Assembly (NCBI GenBank): GCA_021205725.1
Contig: JAJPWY010000033.1
Span: forward strand, 1-64,000
Reading direction: 5' to 3'
DNA length: 64,000 nt
Origin: Clostridiales bacterium
GTDB taxonomy: Bacteria > Bacillota > Clostridia > Oscillospirales > Oscillospiraceae
Part shown: piece after piece, positions 27,615 to 39,589 of the stretch
Numbering within the stretch: the first letter of the stretch is position 1
Layout: every line of letters starts with the position of its first letter
Notes under the pieces: generated by a model
Seen by the model: the letters and a program-made list of their open reading frames with translations, nothing else
Database searches by the model: none
Told to the model about the DNA's origin: nothing
Translations under genes and position numbers: made by a program

Positions 27615-28484
27615 TTATCTCCTGTCTGCGATCCACCGCCCCGCAGAGCCGCAGGGCAGAACCAGGCCGGTGGCTGTCACCGGCAGGCCCAGCTCGCTGC
27701 ACTCCGTATGGCCCCCATGCTTTGGCGTCACCAGCACGTCCAGCAGGTATCCCAGCACGGAGGGCGCCAGGCCGGTGGTATAGGAATTGATGAGGAAGAA
27801 CAGGGGCCGGTCGCTCAAAAGCTGCACCGCCCGCTCCAGGAAGGGATAGAGGCTGTCCTCCAGCTTCCAGACCTCCCCGGAGGGCCCCCGGCCATAGGAG
27901 GGCGGATCCATGATGATGGCGTCGTACCGATGGCCCCGGCGAATCTCCCGCTCCACGAACTTGCCGCAGTCGTCCACGATCCAGCGGATGGGGGCGTCGG
28001 TCAGGCCGGAGAGGGCGGCGTTCTCCCGGGCCCAGGCCACCATCCCCTTGGCGGCGTCCACGTGGCACACCTGCGCCCCGGCGGCGGCGCAGGCCACCGT
28101 GGCCCCGCCGGTGTAGGCGAACAGATTCAGCACCCGCACCGGCCGCCCGGCGGAGCGGATCATCTCCCGGGCAAAGTCCCAGTTCACCGCCTGCTCCGGG
28201 AACAGGCCCGTGTGCTTGAAGTTCATGGCCCCCACCTGAAAGACCAGGTCGTCATACCGCACCTGCCACCGGTCGGGCATACGGCCCTTGTCCCAGTGTC
28301 CGCCCCCGGAGCTGGAGCGGTGATACCGCCCGTTGGGGCGTTTCCACTCCCGGCGCTCTCTGGGGGTGTTCCAGATGGCCTGGGGGTCGGGGCGCACCAG
28401 CACCGTCTTTCCCCATCGTTCCACCTTTTCCCCGCCGCCGCAGTCGATCAGCTCATAGTCTTTCCAGCGGTCTGCAATCCACAT
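27615..28484 (-). CDS. Class I SAM-dependent rRNA methyltransferase (RlmI-like)
   Basis: 289-residue methyltransferase resembling the catalytic part of the 23S rRNA m5C1962 enzyme RlmI but without an N-terminal PUA domain. SAM motif VLNLFAYTGGATVACAAAGA, then HVDAAKGMVAWARENA, the substrate motif IIMDPPSYGRG, and INSYTTGL near the end. It is a common neighbour of ECF genes in Clostridia. The ATG at 28484 (MWIADRW) is chosen: the candidate promoter -10 at 28516-28521 overlaps the alternative ATG at 28517. First gene of the minus-strand cluster. Confidence 0.8.
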   Translation of the reverse strand: MWIADRWKDYELIDCGGGEKVERWGKTVLVRPDPQAIWNTPRERREWKRPNGRYHRSSSGGGHWDKGRMPDRWQVRYDDLVFQVGAMNFKHTGLFPEQAVNWDFAREMIRSAGRPVRVLNLFAYTGGATVACAAAGAQVCHVDAAKGMVAWARENAALSGLTDAPIRWIVDDCGKFVEREIRRGHRYDAIIMDPPSYGRGPSGEVWKLEDSLYPFLERAVQLLSDRPLFFLINSYTTGLAPSVLGYLLDVLVTPKHGGHTECSELGLPVTATGLVLPCGSAGRWIADRR

Positions 28485-28515
28485 AAGTCCTGCTCTCCCA
28501 TTTTGATTTCTCCCC

Positions 28516-28545
28516 ATTTTACCATTCCACGCCCCCCTCCGTCAA
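28516..28545 (-). promoter_or_regulatory. Promoter of the methyltransferase-ecf-truA cluster
   Basis: Minus strand: TTGACG (28545-28540), 18-bp spacer, TAAAAT (28521-28516). It would place the transcript start near 28508, supporting the methyltransferase start at 28484. Confidence 0.6.
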
Positions 28546-28792
28546 TGTAGGATGTGTGAATTAATTCATTTGACAACACAGATTTCAGGGAAGAATTTTG
28601 CAGATACCGGGGACAGCCGGGCGGACGGGCCTGCAGGCGACTCCGGAAACGATACCTGTCCTGCCCTGGAGGGAAATCCAAATTTGTGCACAACGGATAA
28701 TAGAAAAGTCGTATAAAAGACCAAAACCGGACGATATGACGAAAGGACAAGAGACATATTAAAAGAGAATGACTGATATGTCAAATATACAT

Positions 28793-28821
28793 TTTACATA
28801 TTGCAAAACCCGCACTATAAT
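28793..28821 (+). promoter_or_regulatory. Promoter of the ATP synthase operon
   Basis: TTTACA (28793-28798), 17-bp spacer, perfect TATAAT (28816-28821). The leader to atpB is about 160 bases and includes an 11-bp perfect inverted repeat (ATGACGGCAGA 28864-28874 / TCTGCCGTCAT 28884-28894) with no T-run. The rest of 28546-28792 shows no gene. Confidence 0.8.
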
Positions 28822-28988
28822 AGCCCCGTCTGAGAGCCTGGAAAAGGTTCGAATCGATAATAAATGACGGCAGACGGAGAACATCTGCCGTCATGATCGA
28901 GGGACAGTGTGCGGAGACGGCAGAGCGGTCTCCGGGCGAGCTTGCTTCGATGCGGCCTGTTGGCCGGGGTCGAAAAAGGGGTGGTTTC

Positions 28989-29843
28989 ATGAGAATTGGC
29001 AAGCAAAAGGTGGCGCTGATCTCCTGGCTTTTGATTCTGGCGGCTCTGTTGATCGGCGTGTTTTTGACAGGCTCCCTGGGCGGTGGCGAGACGGAGTCAG
29101 TCCAGGTGGCTATGAAGGACGCCGTCCTCCACGATGTCAACCAGATCAGTCTGTTCGGCATCAAGGACGTCAACCCGGGGCTGATCTCCGCCTTTACGGT
29201 GACGGCGGTGCTGCTCATTTTGGCGGCCCTCCTGCGCATTTTTGTCATTCCCCGTTTTCAGCTAATCCCCGGCAAGCTCCAGCTGCTGCTGGAGCAGCTG
29301 GTGGGTATGTTCGACGGGATGGCAAAGCGGAACAGCCCCTGGCGGAACAGGGCGCTGGGCGCTTACCTGTTTGCGGCGGCCAGCTATATTTTTGTGGGCA
29401 CCTGCTTTGAGCTGTTCGGCTTTCAGGCAGTCACCACCGGAGGCAGCTCCATCGCACTCCCGGCGCCCCTCTCCGACATCAACGGGGCCATTGCCCTGGG
29501 CTGTCTGTCCTACCTGTTCATCATGTCCGGCGGCATCGCAGGCAACGGGATACGGGGCATCGGGCGGACGCTGAAGGAGTTCTCGCTCCCCATCTCCATG
29601 AGCTTCCGTCTTTTCGGAGCTCTGCTCAGCGGACTGCTGGTGACAGAGCTGGTGTACTACTATATCAACCTGAGCTTCGTCCTGCCGGTGGTGGTGGGGG
29701 TGCTGTTCACCCTGCTCCATGCCCTCATCCAGAGCTACGTGCTCACCATGCTGACTGCCCTGTACTACGGCGAGGTGTCCGAGCCGGGGGAGAAGAAGCC
29801 CAAAAAGACAAAGAAAAAGTGTTCGGCTCAGGCCGCAGCATAA
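28989..29843 (+). CDS. atpB: ATP synthase F0 subunit a
   Basis: 284-residue membrane protein forming the proton or Na+ half-channels. Hydrophobic helices start at residue 7 ([19 protein letters not shown]). The conserved stator Arg is in [16 protein letters not shown], and the last two helices carry [21 protein letters not shown]. The C-terminus ends in a Lys-rich tail. The ATG at 28989 follows AAGGGGTGG; upstream in-frame codons lack a site. First gene of atpB-E-F-A-G-D-C. Confidence 0.92.
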   Translation: MRIGKQKVALISWLLILAALLIGVFLTGSLGGGETESVQVAMKDAVLHDVNQISLFGIKDVNPGLISAFTVTAVLLILAALLRIFVIPRFQLIPGKLQLLLEQLVGMFDGMAKRNSPWRNRALGAYLFAAASYIFVGTCFELFGFQAVTTGGSSIALPAPLSDINGAIALGCLSYLFIMSGGIAGNGIRGIGRTLKEFSLPISMSFRLFGALLSGLLVTELVYYYINLSFVLPVVVGVLFTLLHALIQSYVLTMLTALYYGEVSEPGEKKPKKTKKKCSAQAAA

Positions 29844-29859
29844 TTGGGAGGTAATCGCT

Positions 29860-30252
29860 ATGAAAACCATGAAGAAGAACATTTCCGCACTTTTGATCGC
29901 TCTGGTCGCCCTGCTGGTGCTGGCCGTGCCCGCCTTCGCCGCAGAGACCGGCGTTCCCGCTGACGATCAGAGCGCCCAGACCACCGTAACGGAGGCGGCA
30001 GAGGACGAGGAGACCAGCGAGGACACCGTCACCAGTACGAAGGCCATCGCCTCCGCTCTCGCCATCGGTGTGGCCGCCGTTGCCGGCTGTATCGGCATGG
30101 CTATGGTTTCCAGCAAGGCGGTGGAGAGCATCGCCCGTCAGCCCGAGGCGGAGGGCAAGATCCGAACCACCCTGATGCTGGGCCTGGTGTTCATCGAGAC
30201 GGCGATCATCTACGCTCTGCTGGCGGTGATTCTGATCATCTTCGTCCTGTAA
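29860..30252 (+). CDS. atpE: ATP synthase F0 subunit c with signal-peptide-like leader
   Basis: 130 residues, far longer than the usual 70-90. Residues 1-27 resemble a cleavable signal peptide (KK, hydrophobic core [13 protein letters not shown], then AFA-A), residues 28-58 are an acidic Thr/Glu/Asp linker, and 60-130 form the normal hairpin: loop [15 protein letters not shown] and the ion-binding carboxylate E113 in FIETAIIY. T114 and Y118 match Na+-binding positions, but M80 sits where Na+-type rings have Gln, so ion specificity is unclear. GGGAGG precedes the ATG. Confidence 0.9.
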   Translation: MKTMKKNISALLIALVALLVLAVPAFAAETGVPADDQSAQTTVTEAAEDEETSEDTVTSTKAIASALAIGVAAVAGCIGMAMVSSKAVESIARQPEAEGKIRTTLMLGLVFIETAIIYALLAVILIIFVL

Positions 30253-30266
30253 GGTGGGTGAGCGTC

Positions 30267-30764
30267 ATGACGTTACCCCTGAATATCGACTGGCAGCAGA
30301 TTTTGCTGCACCTGTTTAACTTTGCGATCCTGGCAGGCGGGCTGTACTTCCTGCTCTACAATCCAGTCAAGCGCTTTATGGAGCAGCGGGAGGAATACTA
30401 TCAGAAAATGGACAAGGACGCCCGGGAGCACCTGGAGCAGGCGGAACAGCTGAAGGCAGAACGGGAGGAGCAGCTCCGGCAGGTGGACCAGGAGATGGAG
30501 CAGCACCGTGCCCGGGCCGCCCAGGAGGCAGAGCAGGAGGCCCAGCAGACCATCGCGCAGGCCCGGAAGAAGGCGGAGCAGCTGATGGAGAAGGCGAGGG
30601 CCAGCACCGAGCTGGAGCATGAGAAGATGCTCCAGTCCGCCCGCCGGGAGATGACCGATCTGGCGGTGTCCGCCACGGAAAAGCTGCTGCTGCAATCGGA
30701 AAGCGACCCTTATGACCAGTTTTTAGACCTTGTCGAAGGGAAGGAAGCTCATGAAGATGAGTGA
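30267..30764 (+). CDS. atpF: ATP synthase F0 subunit b
   Basis: 165 residues: one N-terminal membrane helix ([20 protein letters not shown]) ending at NPVKRF, then a long Glu/Gln/Arg/Ala-rich right-handed coiled coil (about 40-145), the peripheral stalk. The ATG at 30267 is preferred to GTG 30258 because AAGGTGGG lies at a proper distance. Its 3' end overlaps the next gene by 14 bases. There is no room for a separate delta gene between it and alpha. Confidence 0.92.
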   Translation: MTLPLNIDWQQILLHLFNFAILAGGLYFLLYNPVKRFMEQREEYYQKMDKDAREHLEQAEQLKAEREEQLRQVDQEMEQHRARAAQEAEQEAQQTIAQARKKAEQLMEKARASTELEHEKMLQSARREMTDLAVSATEKLLLQSESDPYDQFLDLVEGKEAHEDE

Positions 30765-32523
30765 GAAAACGCCGTTCAAGGCCCTCCTCCGGAGCAGCGC
30801 CTCCCCCAGCGGGGAGCAGCTGGCCCGACTGACGGCCTTTGTCCGCCGGAGGTATGGGCAGGACTGCGCCCTGGAGTGGCAGGAGGCAAAGGACATTGAG
30901 TACGGCTTCCAGCTGATCGTGGGCGGAGACATCTACGACTGGACGGCGGAGGGCCGTCTCCGGCAGCTGAGAGAGGAGCTGGAGGAGGTCAAGGCCGACT
31001 CTGCCGACAGCGGCCGCTTTATCCCCCTGATGCGGGAGGCGGTGGAGCGCTGGAATCCCCAGGTGGAGCCGGAGGAGATCGGCGAGGTCATCACTGTAGG
31101 CGACGAGATCGCCACCGTCCGGGGCCTGGAGCACGCCGAGTACGGGGAGATCCTGATCTTCGCCTCCGGCGTCAAGGGCATGGTACAGGAGCTGCGCCGG
31201 GACGAGGTGGGCTGCATCCTCTTTGGAGACGACTCCGAGATCACCCAGGGCAGCTATGTCCGCCGCACGGGAAAAACCGCTGGTACGCCGGTGGGCGAGG
31301 GATTTCTGGGCCGTGTGGTGGACGCTCTGGGCGCTCCCATCGACGGCCTGGGGGACATCCAGGCCGATGGCTACCGGCCCATCGAGAACCCCGCCCCGGG
31401 CATCATCCAGCGTCAGTCGGTGGACACCCCCATGGAGACCGGCCTGCTGGCCATCGACTCCATGTTCCCCATCGGCCGGGGCCAGCGGGAGCTGATCATC
31501 GGCGACCGGCAGACCGGCAAGACCGCCATCGCCCTGGACACCATTCTGAACCAGAAGGGGAAGAATGTGGTCTGCATCTATGTGGCCATCGGACAGAAGG
31601 CCAGCTCGGTGGCGAGACTGGCGGAGACCCTGCGGCAGCGGGGGGCTATGGAGTACACCATCATCGTCAACGCCTCCGCCAGTGCGTCCGCCTCTCTCCA
31701 GTATATCGCTCCCTATGCCGGGTGCGCCCTGGGAGAGTATTTCATGTACCAGGGCAGGGACGTGCTCATCGTCTATGACGACCTCTCCAAGCACGCCATC
31801 GCCTATCGTGCCCTGAGCCTGCTGCTGGAGCGGTCTCCCGGCCGGGAGGCCTATCCCGGCGACGTGTTTTACCTCCACTCCCGTCTGCTGGAGCGGGCGG
31901 CCCACCTGTCCAACGAGCTGGGCGGCGGCAGCATGACCGCCCTGCCCATTGTGGAGACCCAGGCGGGGGACGTGTCCGCCTATATCCCCACCAACATCAT
32001 CTCCATCACCGACGGACAGATCTTCCTGGAGAGTGACCTGTTCTTCTCCGGTCAGCGGCCCGCCGTCAATGTGGGACTGTCCGTCTCCCGTGTGGGCGGC
32101 GACGCCCAGACGAAGGCCATGAAGCAGGCCGCAGGGGCCATCCGTCTGGATCTGGCTCAGTACCGGGAGATGGAGGTGTTCACCCAGTTCTCCAGCGACC
32201 TGGATGAGACCACCCGGCGACAGCTGGTCTACGGCCAGGGGCTGATGCGGCTGCTGCGGCAGAACCAGTACCACCCCCTGAACCAGCACCAGCAGGTGAT
32301 CCTGCTGGTGACCGCCCTGAACCACGTCATGCAGGAGCTGAGCCCCAACCAGGTGGAGCGGTTCAAGGGCGCTCTGCTGTCCTATACGGAGGCACAGGAC
32401 GGGGCGCTGTGCCACCGGATCGACGCTACGGGACGGCTGCCCCGGGAGGATCGGGAGCGCATCCTGGAGCTGGCCCGGGCCTGCCTCGACCGGTTCCTGG
32501 CCCGGGAAACGGCTGGTGATTGA
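30751..32523 (+). CDS. atpA: ATP synthase F1 delta(C-terminal)-alpha fusion subunit
   Basis: 590 residues against about 503 for ordinary alpha. Residues ~9-80 resemble the C-terminal half of delta/[24 protein letters not shown] and [16 protein letters not shown] align with delta's SAAALSEQQL and VIDGSVRGRLERL segments. A complete alpha follows from about residue 83: [16 protein letters not shown], Walker [10 protein letters not shown] (251-259), [16 protein letters not shown] and the Arg-finger region. No separate atpH exists in the operon, and no internal ribosome site was seen before residue 94 (MREAV). ATG 30751 follows GGGAAGGAAG and overlaps atpF. Confidence 0.9.
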   Translation: MKMSEKTPFKALLRSSASPSGEQLARLTAFVRRRYGQDCALEWQEAKDIEYGFQLIVGGDIYDWTAEGRLRQLREELEEVKADSADSGRFIPLMREAVERWNPQVEPEEIGEVITVGDEIATVRGLEHAEYGEILIFASGVKGMVQELRRDEVGCILFGDDSEITQGSYVRRTGKTAGTPVGEGFLGRVVDALGAPIDGLGDIQADGYRPIENPAPGIIQRQSVDTPMETGLLAIDSMFPIGRGQRELIIGDRQTGKTAIALDTILNQKGKNVVCIYVAIGQKASSVARLAETLRQRGAMEYTIIVNASASASASLQYIAPYAGCALGEYFMYQGRDVLIVYDDLSKHAIAYRALSLLLERSPGREAYPGDVFYLHSRLLERAAHLSNELGGGSMTALPIVETQAGDVSAYIPTNIISITDGQIFLESDLFFSGQRPAVNVGLSVSRVGGDAQTKAMKQAAGAIRLDLAQYREMEVFTQFSSDLDETTRRQLVYGQGLMRLLRQNQYHPLNQHQQVILLVTALNHVMQELSPNQVERFKGALLSYTEAQDGALCHRIDATGRLPREDRERILELARACLDRFLARETAGD

Positions 32524-32525
32524 GC

Positions 32526-35253
<2,728 letters not shown>

Positions 35254-35263
35254 AACGAAAAAC

Positions 35264-35309
35264 CACCGCAGTCTGCTGTACGGGATACAGCGGCCTGCGG
35301 TGATTTTTG
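35264..35309 (+). terminator. Terminator of the ATP synthase operon
   Basis: Inverted repeat CACCGCAGTCTGCTGT / ACAGCGGCCTGCGGTG with a 7-base loop, then ATTTTTG, 11 bases after the atpC stop. Confidence 0.88.
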
Positions 35310-35325
35310 CGCTATGGCTCAGGCT

Positions 35326-35823
35326 TTAGCCCAACCGGAACTCTCCCTGATAGGGCAGCTCCAGCTCCTCTCCGCCCAGAGCGGCGTAGACCAGCCGGTC
35401 GCCCTGGTATTCCAGCTTCAGGGAGAAGAAGGGGGCCTCCGCCTCCAGCAGGTCGAGAAAGATGTGATCTCCCTCCCACATGGGGAGGGCCCGGAGCGCA
35501 TCCCTGCCGATCCACTCCAGTACCCCCTCGTTGCAGGGGCCTACCGTCCCGGAAAAGCCCTCGGCGGTGAACAGGTGCATATACTCTCCCTCCCACTCGT
35601 CGGAGACAAAGGTGACAAGTCCCCGGTAGCGGTAGTCGGTGAGGGTCAGGGCCGTCTCCTCCCAACACTCCCGGAGCAGGCACTCCTCGGGACTTTCGTT
35701 CTCCTCGCACTTGCCGCCCACGCCGATCCACTTGTCATGGTTCAGGTCGTGGGCCTTTTTGATGCGGTGGAGCATCAGGTATTCGTCCTCCCGCTGGATG
35801 TAACAGAGGGTGGTATTTTTCAT
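35326..35823 (-). CDS. NUDIX hydrolase (MutT/8-oxo-dGTPase-like)
   Basis: 165-residue nudix protein. The nudix box is GGKCEENESPEECLLRECWEET (about 37-58), with the consensus REVREE-type segment reading RECWEE. Other conserved parts are NTTLCYIQREDEYLMLHR and HDKWIGVGGK, as in clostridial 8-oxo-dGTP diphosphatases. ATG 35823 has AAGGAG 8 bases upstream and lies 6 bases past the recQ stop, so it is cotranscribed with recQ, a plausible DNA-maintenance pair. Confidence 0.88.
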   Translation of the reverse strand: MKNTTLCYIQREDEYLMLHRIKKAHDLNHDKWIGVGGKCEENESPEECLLRECWEETALTLTDYRYRGLVTFVSDEWEGEYMHLFTAEGFSGTVGPCNEGVLEWIGRDALRALPMWEGDHIFLDLLEAEAPFFSLKLEYQGDRLVYAALGGEELELPYQGEFRLG

Positions 35824-35828
35824 ATGTC

Positions 35829-37664
35829 TCACTCCTTAGAGGGATGTTCCTGATAGGTGCGGATGGCCTCCAGAAAGGGTGCGGCGTACCGCTCCGCCTT
35901 TTTCGCCCCCACTCCCTTGACCTGGAGGAACTCCTCCCGGTTTTGGGGCTGCACCCGGCACAGCTCCCGGAGGGTGGCGTCGTTGAAGATGATAAAGGCG
36001 GGGACGGACTCCGCCTTGGCAAGCCGCATGCGCACCTCCCGGAGAACGGGGAACAGGGGGCTGTCCGGGTCGCCGGAGGCCTGGGCCTGCATCTGACGGC
36101 GCTCCTTTTTGGTGGCCTGGGCCTTGACGGTGAGCCGGGCCTTGCCGGAGACCAGGGACGGGGCCAGCCGGGTCAGCTCCAGCACGGGACGCTCTCCCTC
36201 CGAACGGCGGAGAAATCCCTGATCCTCCAGGGCGGCGGCCACCCGGCGGAGCTTGGCCGGAGAGGAATCCGCCAGCACCCCCCAGCAGTCCAACCGCTGA
36301 GGCCGGAGCCAGTCGAGGGCGGGGTCTTCCGTCCCCGTCAGGATGCTGATGATGGCCTTGGAGCCGAAGGCCCGTCCCTCCCGGGAGAGCAGGGCCACGC
36401 AGTAGATGAACTGCCGTCCCTCCCGGGTCACGTCCTCCGGGGCCTGGCCGCCCAGACAGTTGGAGCAGTTGCCGCACCGGTCGGGGGACTGCTCCCCAAA
36501 GTAGGAGAGCAGGGCGTGGCGGAGACAGCCGGGGTCAGAGCAGTACCGGGTCATCTGCCGGAGCCGCAGGAGGTCGTGCTCCCTGCGCTGACTGGACTGC
36601 TCCGGGGTGAGGTCGCCGTTCTCCTCCCCCTGCTCGATGAAATAGCGGTTGGTGGCGATGTCCCGGCGCTGAAAGAGCAGGATGCACTGGGCGGGGCTGC
36701 CGTCCCGACCGGCCCGGCCTGCCTCCTGATAGTAGCTCTCCAGGCTGCCGGGCATGCCGCAGTGGATGACAAAGCTCACGTTGGACTTGTCGATGCCCAT
36801 GCCAAAGGCGTTGGTGGCCACCATGACGGTGCGCCGGTCGTAGAGGAAGTCCTCCTGATTTTGCTTTCGCTCCTGAGGCTCCAGCCCGGCGTGGTACCGG
36901 GTGGCGGGGTAGCCGTTGTCACAGAGCAGCTGGCACAGCTCCTCCACCTTCTTCCGGGAGAGACAGTAGATGATGCCGGAGCGGTCGGGGAACCGGGCCA
37001 GTGTCTCCAGCACGTCCCGATCCCGGTGGGAGGACTCCCGCACCTCGAAGTACAGGTTGGGCCGGTCGAAGCCGGAGACGAAGGTGAGAGGGTCGTTCAG
37101 CCCCAGAGAGCGGACAATGTCCTCCCGGACGGACTGTGTGGCGGTGGCGGTAAAGGCGGCCACCGGAGGCCGCTGGGGGAGGCTCTCCAGAAAATCGGCG
37201 ATCTCCAGATAGCTGGGGCGGAAGTCGTGGCCCCATTGGGAGATGCAGTGGGCCTCGTCCACCGTCACCAGGGCGATGGGGGTCTGCTGGGCAAACCGTC
37301 GGAAGGCGGGCAGGCTCAGCCGCTCCGGGGCCACATAGATGATCTGGTAGGCGCCCTGAGCCGCCCGCTCCAGGGCCAGCTGCTGCTGCCGGGGGGTCAG
37401 GGTGCTGTTGATCCAGGCCGCCCGGATGCCCGACTGGATGAGGGCCTGCACCTGATCCTGCATCAGGGAGATGAGGGGAGAGATGACCAGAGTGACCCCC
37501 TCCAGCATGACGGCGGGGAGCTGATAGCAGACGGATTTCCCCGCCCCGGTGGGCATCACCGCCAGCACGTCCCGGCGGCGGAGGATGGCCCGCACCACCT
37601 GCTCCTGGTAGGGCCGGAACCGGTCGTATCCAAAATAACGTTTGAGGGCCTGTTCCGGCGTCAT
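35829..37664 (-). CDS. recQ: ATP-dependent DNA helicase RecQ
   Basis: 611-residue 3'-5' helicase. Walker A MPTGAGKSVCYQ (about 40-51), DEAH box VTVDEAHCISQWGHDFRP with the aromatic-rich loop, motif VI QEAGRAGRDG, the zinc-binding RQC cysteines (CSDPGC ... CGNCSNC) and a C-terminal HRDC domain (LREVRMRLAKAESVPAFIIFND). The ATG at 37664 follows AAAGGA; the long frame upstream to 38081 runs antisense through ymxH and is ignored. Divergent from ymxH. Confidence 0.95.
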   Translation of the reverse strand: MTPEQALKRYFGYDRFRPYQEQVVRAILRRRDVLAVMPTGAGKSVCYQLPAVMLEGVTLVISPLISLMQDQVQALIQSGIRAAWINSTLTPRQQQLALERAAQGAYQIIYVAPERLSLPAFRRFAQQTPIALVTVDEAHCISQWGHDFRPSYLEIADFLESLPQRPPVAAFTATATQSVREDIVRSLGLNDPLTFVSGFDRPNLYFEVRESSHRDRDVLETLARFPDRSGIIYCLSRKKVEELCQLLCDNGYPATRYHAGLEPQERKQNQEDFLYDRRTVMVATNAFGMGIDKSNVSFVIHCGMPGSLESYYQEAGRAGRDGSPAQCILLFQRRDIATNRYFIEQGEENGDLTPEQSSQRREHDLLRLRQMTRYCSDPGCLRHALLSYFGEQSPDRCGNCSNCLGGQAPEDVTREGRQFIYCVALLSREGRAFGSKAIISILTGTEDPALDWLRPQRLDCWGVLADSSPAKLRRVAAALEDQGFLRRSEGERPVLELTRLAPSLVSGKARLTVKAQATKKERRQMQAQASGDPDSPLFPVLREVRMRLAKAESVPAFIIFNDATLRELCRVQPQNREEFLQVKGVGAKKAERYAAPFLEAIRTYQEHPSKE

Positions 37665-37740
37665 GGCGTGGTTCCTTTCTGACGGGCGGGCATAGGACAT
37701 CCCCGCCTCTGCATACCGTCTCCCAGAGGGAGGCGGGACG

Positions 37741-38013
37741 ATGGAGAGCAATCTGGAGGAGCTGCGGTTCAAGGAGGTCATTTCCGTCACCGACGGGAGC
37801 CGGTTCGGATACGTGGGCGACCTGAACATCGACCTGGACACCGGGCGCATCCTGGCCCTGGTGGTGCCGGGACAGCGGCGGTATTTCTTCGGTCTGCTGG
37901 GCAGCCGGGAGATACGCCTGGTTCCCTGGGCGCAGGTGAAGCGGTTCGGCCCGGACGTGATTTTAGTGGAGGGCGAGCCCATCCCCCGGGAACGCCCCCG
38001 GCGGCGCAACTGA
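37741..38013 (+). CDS. YlmC/YmxH family PRC-barrel sporulation protein
   Basis: 90 residues forming one PRC-barrel: LRFKEVISVTDGSRFGYVGD, LDTGRILALVVPG, RYFFGLLGSREIRLVPWAQVKRFGPDVILVE. This matches the YlmC/YmxH family conserved in endospore formers, whose exact job is not established. GGAGGCGGGACG precedes the ATG. It sits alone on the plus strand between recQ and the flavodiiron gene. Confidence 0.9.
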   Translation: MESNLEELRFKEVISVTDGSRFGYVGDLNIDLDTGRILALVVPGQRRYFFGLLGSREIRLVPWAQVKRFGPDVILVEGEPIPRERPRRRN

Positions 38014-38064
38014 AAAGCCGCCGCCCCGGAGTAACGCAGGACGGCGGGCAGAATGTGATGAGGT

Positions 38065-39228
38065 TCAGGCCAGCAGCTCATCCGCCAGCTGCTCCAGCTT
38101 GGGAAGATCGGCGTCCTTCAGGGTGGACTTGACGGTGACGACGGTGGGGCAGAGGGTGATGTTCTTCATCTTGTCCACATAGCCCTTCATCACCCGGCCT
38201 GCGGAGGGAGCCCAGGAGCCGTTCTCCACCAGGGCGACCCTCCGGTTCTGATAGGCCTTGGCGGTGAGAGTGCACAGGAAATTCTCCATGGGCGGGAACA
38301 CCCCGCCGTCATAGGAGGCGGCGGCCAGCACCAGACGGCTGTAGCGGAAGGCGTCCTCTACCGCCTCCGCCTTGTCGTCCCGGCTCAGGTCGAACAGGCT
38401 CACCTTTTTGGCCCCCTTAGCGGTGAGAATCTCCGCCAACCGTTTGGCTACCCGGGCGGTGTTGCCGTGGATGGAGGCATAGGCAATGGTGACCCCCTCG
38501 TCCTCCGGCTGATAGCTGGACCAGATCTGATACTTCTCCAGGTAGTGGCCCAGATTTTCGGTGAGAATGGGGCCGTGGAGGGGGTAGATGGTCTGAATGT
38601 CCAGCTTGGCGGCCTTTTTCAGCAGGGTCTGGACGGGTGCGCCGTACTTGCCCACAATATTGAAGTAGTACCGCCGGGCCTCACAGTCCCAGTCCTCCTC
38701 CGTGTCCAGGGTGCCGAACTTGCCAAAGGCGTCGGCGGAGAACAGGGCCTTTTCGCTGGACTCATAGCTGACCATGACCTCCGGCCAATGTACCATGGGG
38801 GCCATGACGAAGGTGAGGACGTGGCTGCCCAGGGAGAGGGTATCCCCCTCCTTGACGGGGATGACCCGGCCGGAGAGGTCGAGGGTGAAGAACTGGGGCA
38901 GCATGCTCACAGCCTTGGCGGAGGCGACGATGCGCAGGTCGGGATAGCGCTCACAGAGCCGCTGGATGTTGGCGGCGTGATCCGGCTCCAGATGATGCAC
39001 CACCAGATAGTCCGGGGTGCGGCCCTCCAGGGCGGCGTCCAGATTGGCCAGCCATTGCTCCGTCACCCGGCGGTCGGCGGTGTCCATAATGGCGATCTTG
39101 TCGTCCAGAATGACGTAGGAATTGTAGCTGATGCCGTTGGGAACAAGGTATTGGCTCTCAAACAGATCGATGGTCTTGTCGTCGCAGCCGATGTAACGGA
39201 CAGCGGGGGAGACACTGGGAACAGACAT
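38065..39228 (-). CDS. Flavodiiron protein (A-type flavoprotein, FprA-like)
   Basis: 387-residue cytoplasmic enzyme that reduces O2 and/or NO to protect anaerobes. The metallo-beta-lactamase half carries the diiron ligands HHLEPDHAA (about 77-85), a HWPEV histidine, SADAFGKFG and PLHGP; the flavodoxin half starts at VTIAYASIHGNTARVAKRLAE. Length is standard for the two-domain form with no rubredoxin extension. Promoter at 39268-39296. Convergent with ymxH. Confidence 0.94.
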   Translation of the reverse strand: MSVPSVSPAVRYIGCDDKTIDLFESQYLVPNGISYNSYVILDDKIAIMDTADRRVTEQWLANLDAALEGRTPDYLVVHHLEPDHAANIQRLCERYPDLRIVASAKAVSMLPQFFTLDLSGRVIPVKEGDTLSLGSHVLTFVMAPMVHWPEVMVSYESSEKALFSADAFGKFGTLDTEEDWDCEARRYYFNIVGKYGAPVQTLLKKAAKLDIQTIYPLHGPILTENLGHYLEKYQIWSSYQPEDEGVTIAYASIHGNTARVAKRLAEILTAKGAKKVSLFDLSRDDKAEAVEDAFRYSRLVLAAASYDGGVFPPMENFLCTLTAKAYQNRRVALVENGSWAPSAGRVMKGYVDKMKNITLCPTVVTVKSTLKDADLPKLEQLADELLA

Positions 39229-39267
39229 GGCTCATACCTCCTGATGAAACGGTTTTTGATCGACAAA

Positions 39268-39296
39268 GTTATATCATATTGGGATGGGAAAGTAAA
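39268..39296 (-). promoter_or_regulatory. Promoter of the flavodiiron gene
   Basis: Minus strand: TTTACT (39296-39291), 17-bp spacer, TATAAC (39273-39268), followed by an AGGAGG ribosome site before the ATG at 39228. Confidence 0.65.
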
Positions 39297-39334
39297 CAGG
39301 GAAATGACGAGGGGACGCATGCCTTCAAGGAAAA

Positions 39335-39585
39335 AGCCCCTTGGCTCCCTCCTTGAGGGAGCTGTCAGCGAAGCTGACTGAGGGAGAGCGGTAGGGGCTA
39401 CCAAACTGCTAAAAACTCCCGGCGAATTCGTACTGACTCCTGACGAATTCGCCGAAGGTGCCTATCTTGTCGAGGGTGCGTGCCGCTCTCCCTCCGTCAC
39501 GGCTTCGCCGTGCCACCTCCCTCAAGGAGGGAGGCAAGGGTCTGCGCACCCCTCTCGGCTCCCTCAGAGAGAGAGCCAAGGGGCC
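39335..39585. repeat. Mosaic palindromic repeat element, copy B
   Basis: X module 39340-39389 (TTGGCTCCCTCCTTGAGGGA, then GCTGTCAGCGAAGCTGACTG and AGGGAG), Z palindrome 39421-39453 (GGCGAATTCGT, 11-base spacer, ACGAATTCGCC), Y module 39485-39540 (CTCCCTCCGTCACGGCTTCG, then CCGTGCCACCTCCCTCAAGG), and a partial X at 39555-39583. Shares modules with copies at 14.8 and 41.7 kb. It fills the gap between the flavodiiron gene and pdxT. Confidence 0.85.
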
Positions 39586-39589
39586 ACGC

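Noticed and set aside
28846-28862. GGTTCGAATC stretch resembling a tRNA T-loop
   Set aside because: No T-stem of five pairs, acceptor stem or anticodon arm can be formed around it.
28781-29248. 155-codon minus-strand frame across the atp leader and atpB start
   Set aside because: Overlaps the atp promoter and atpB, has no ribosome site and no recognisable domain.
37665-38081. N-terminal extension of the recQ frame
   Set aside because: Runs antisense through ymxH, is Arg/Ser/Pro-rich without homology, and the ATG at 37664 has a ribosome site and begins the RecQ homology.
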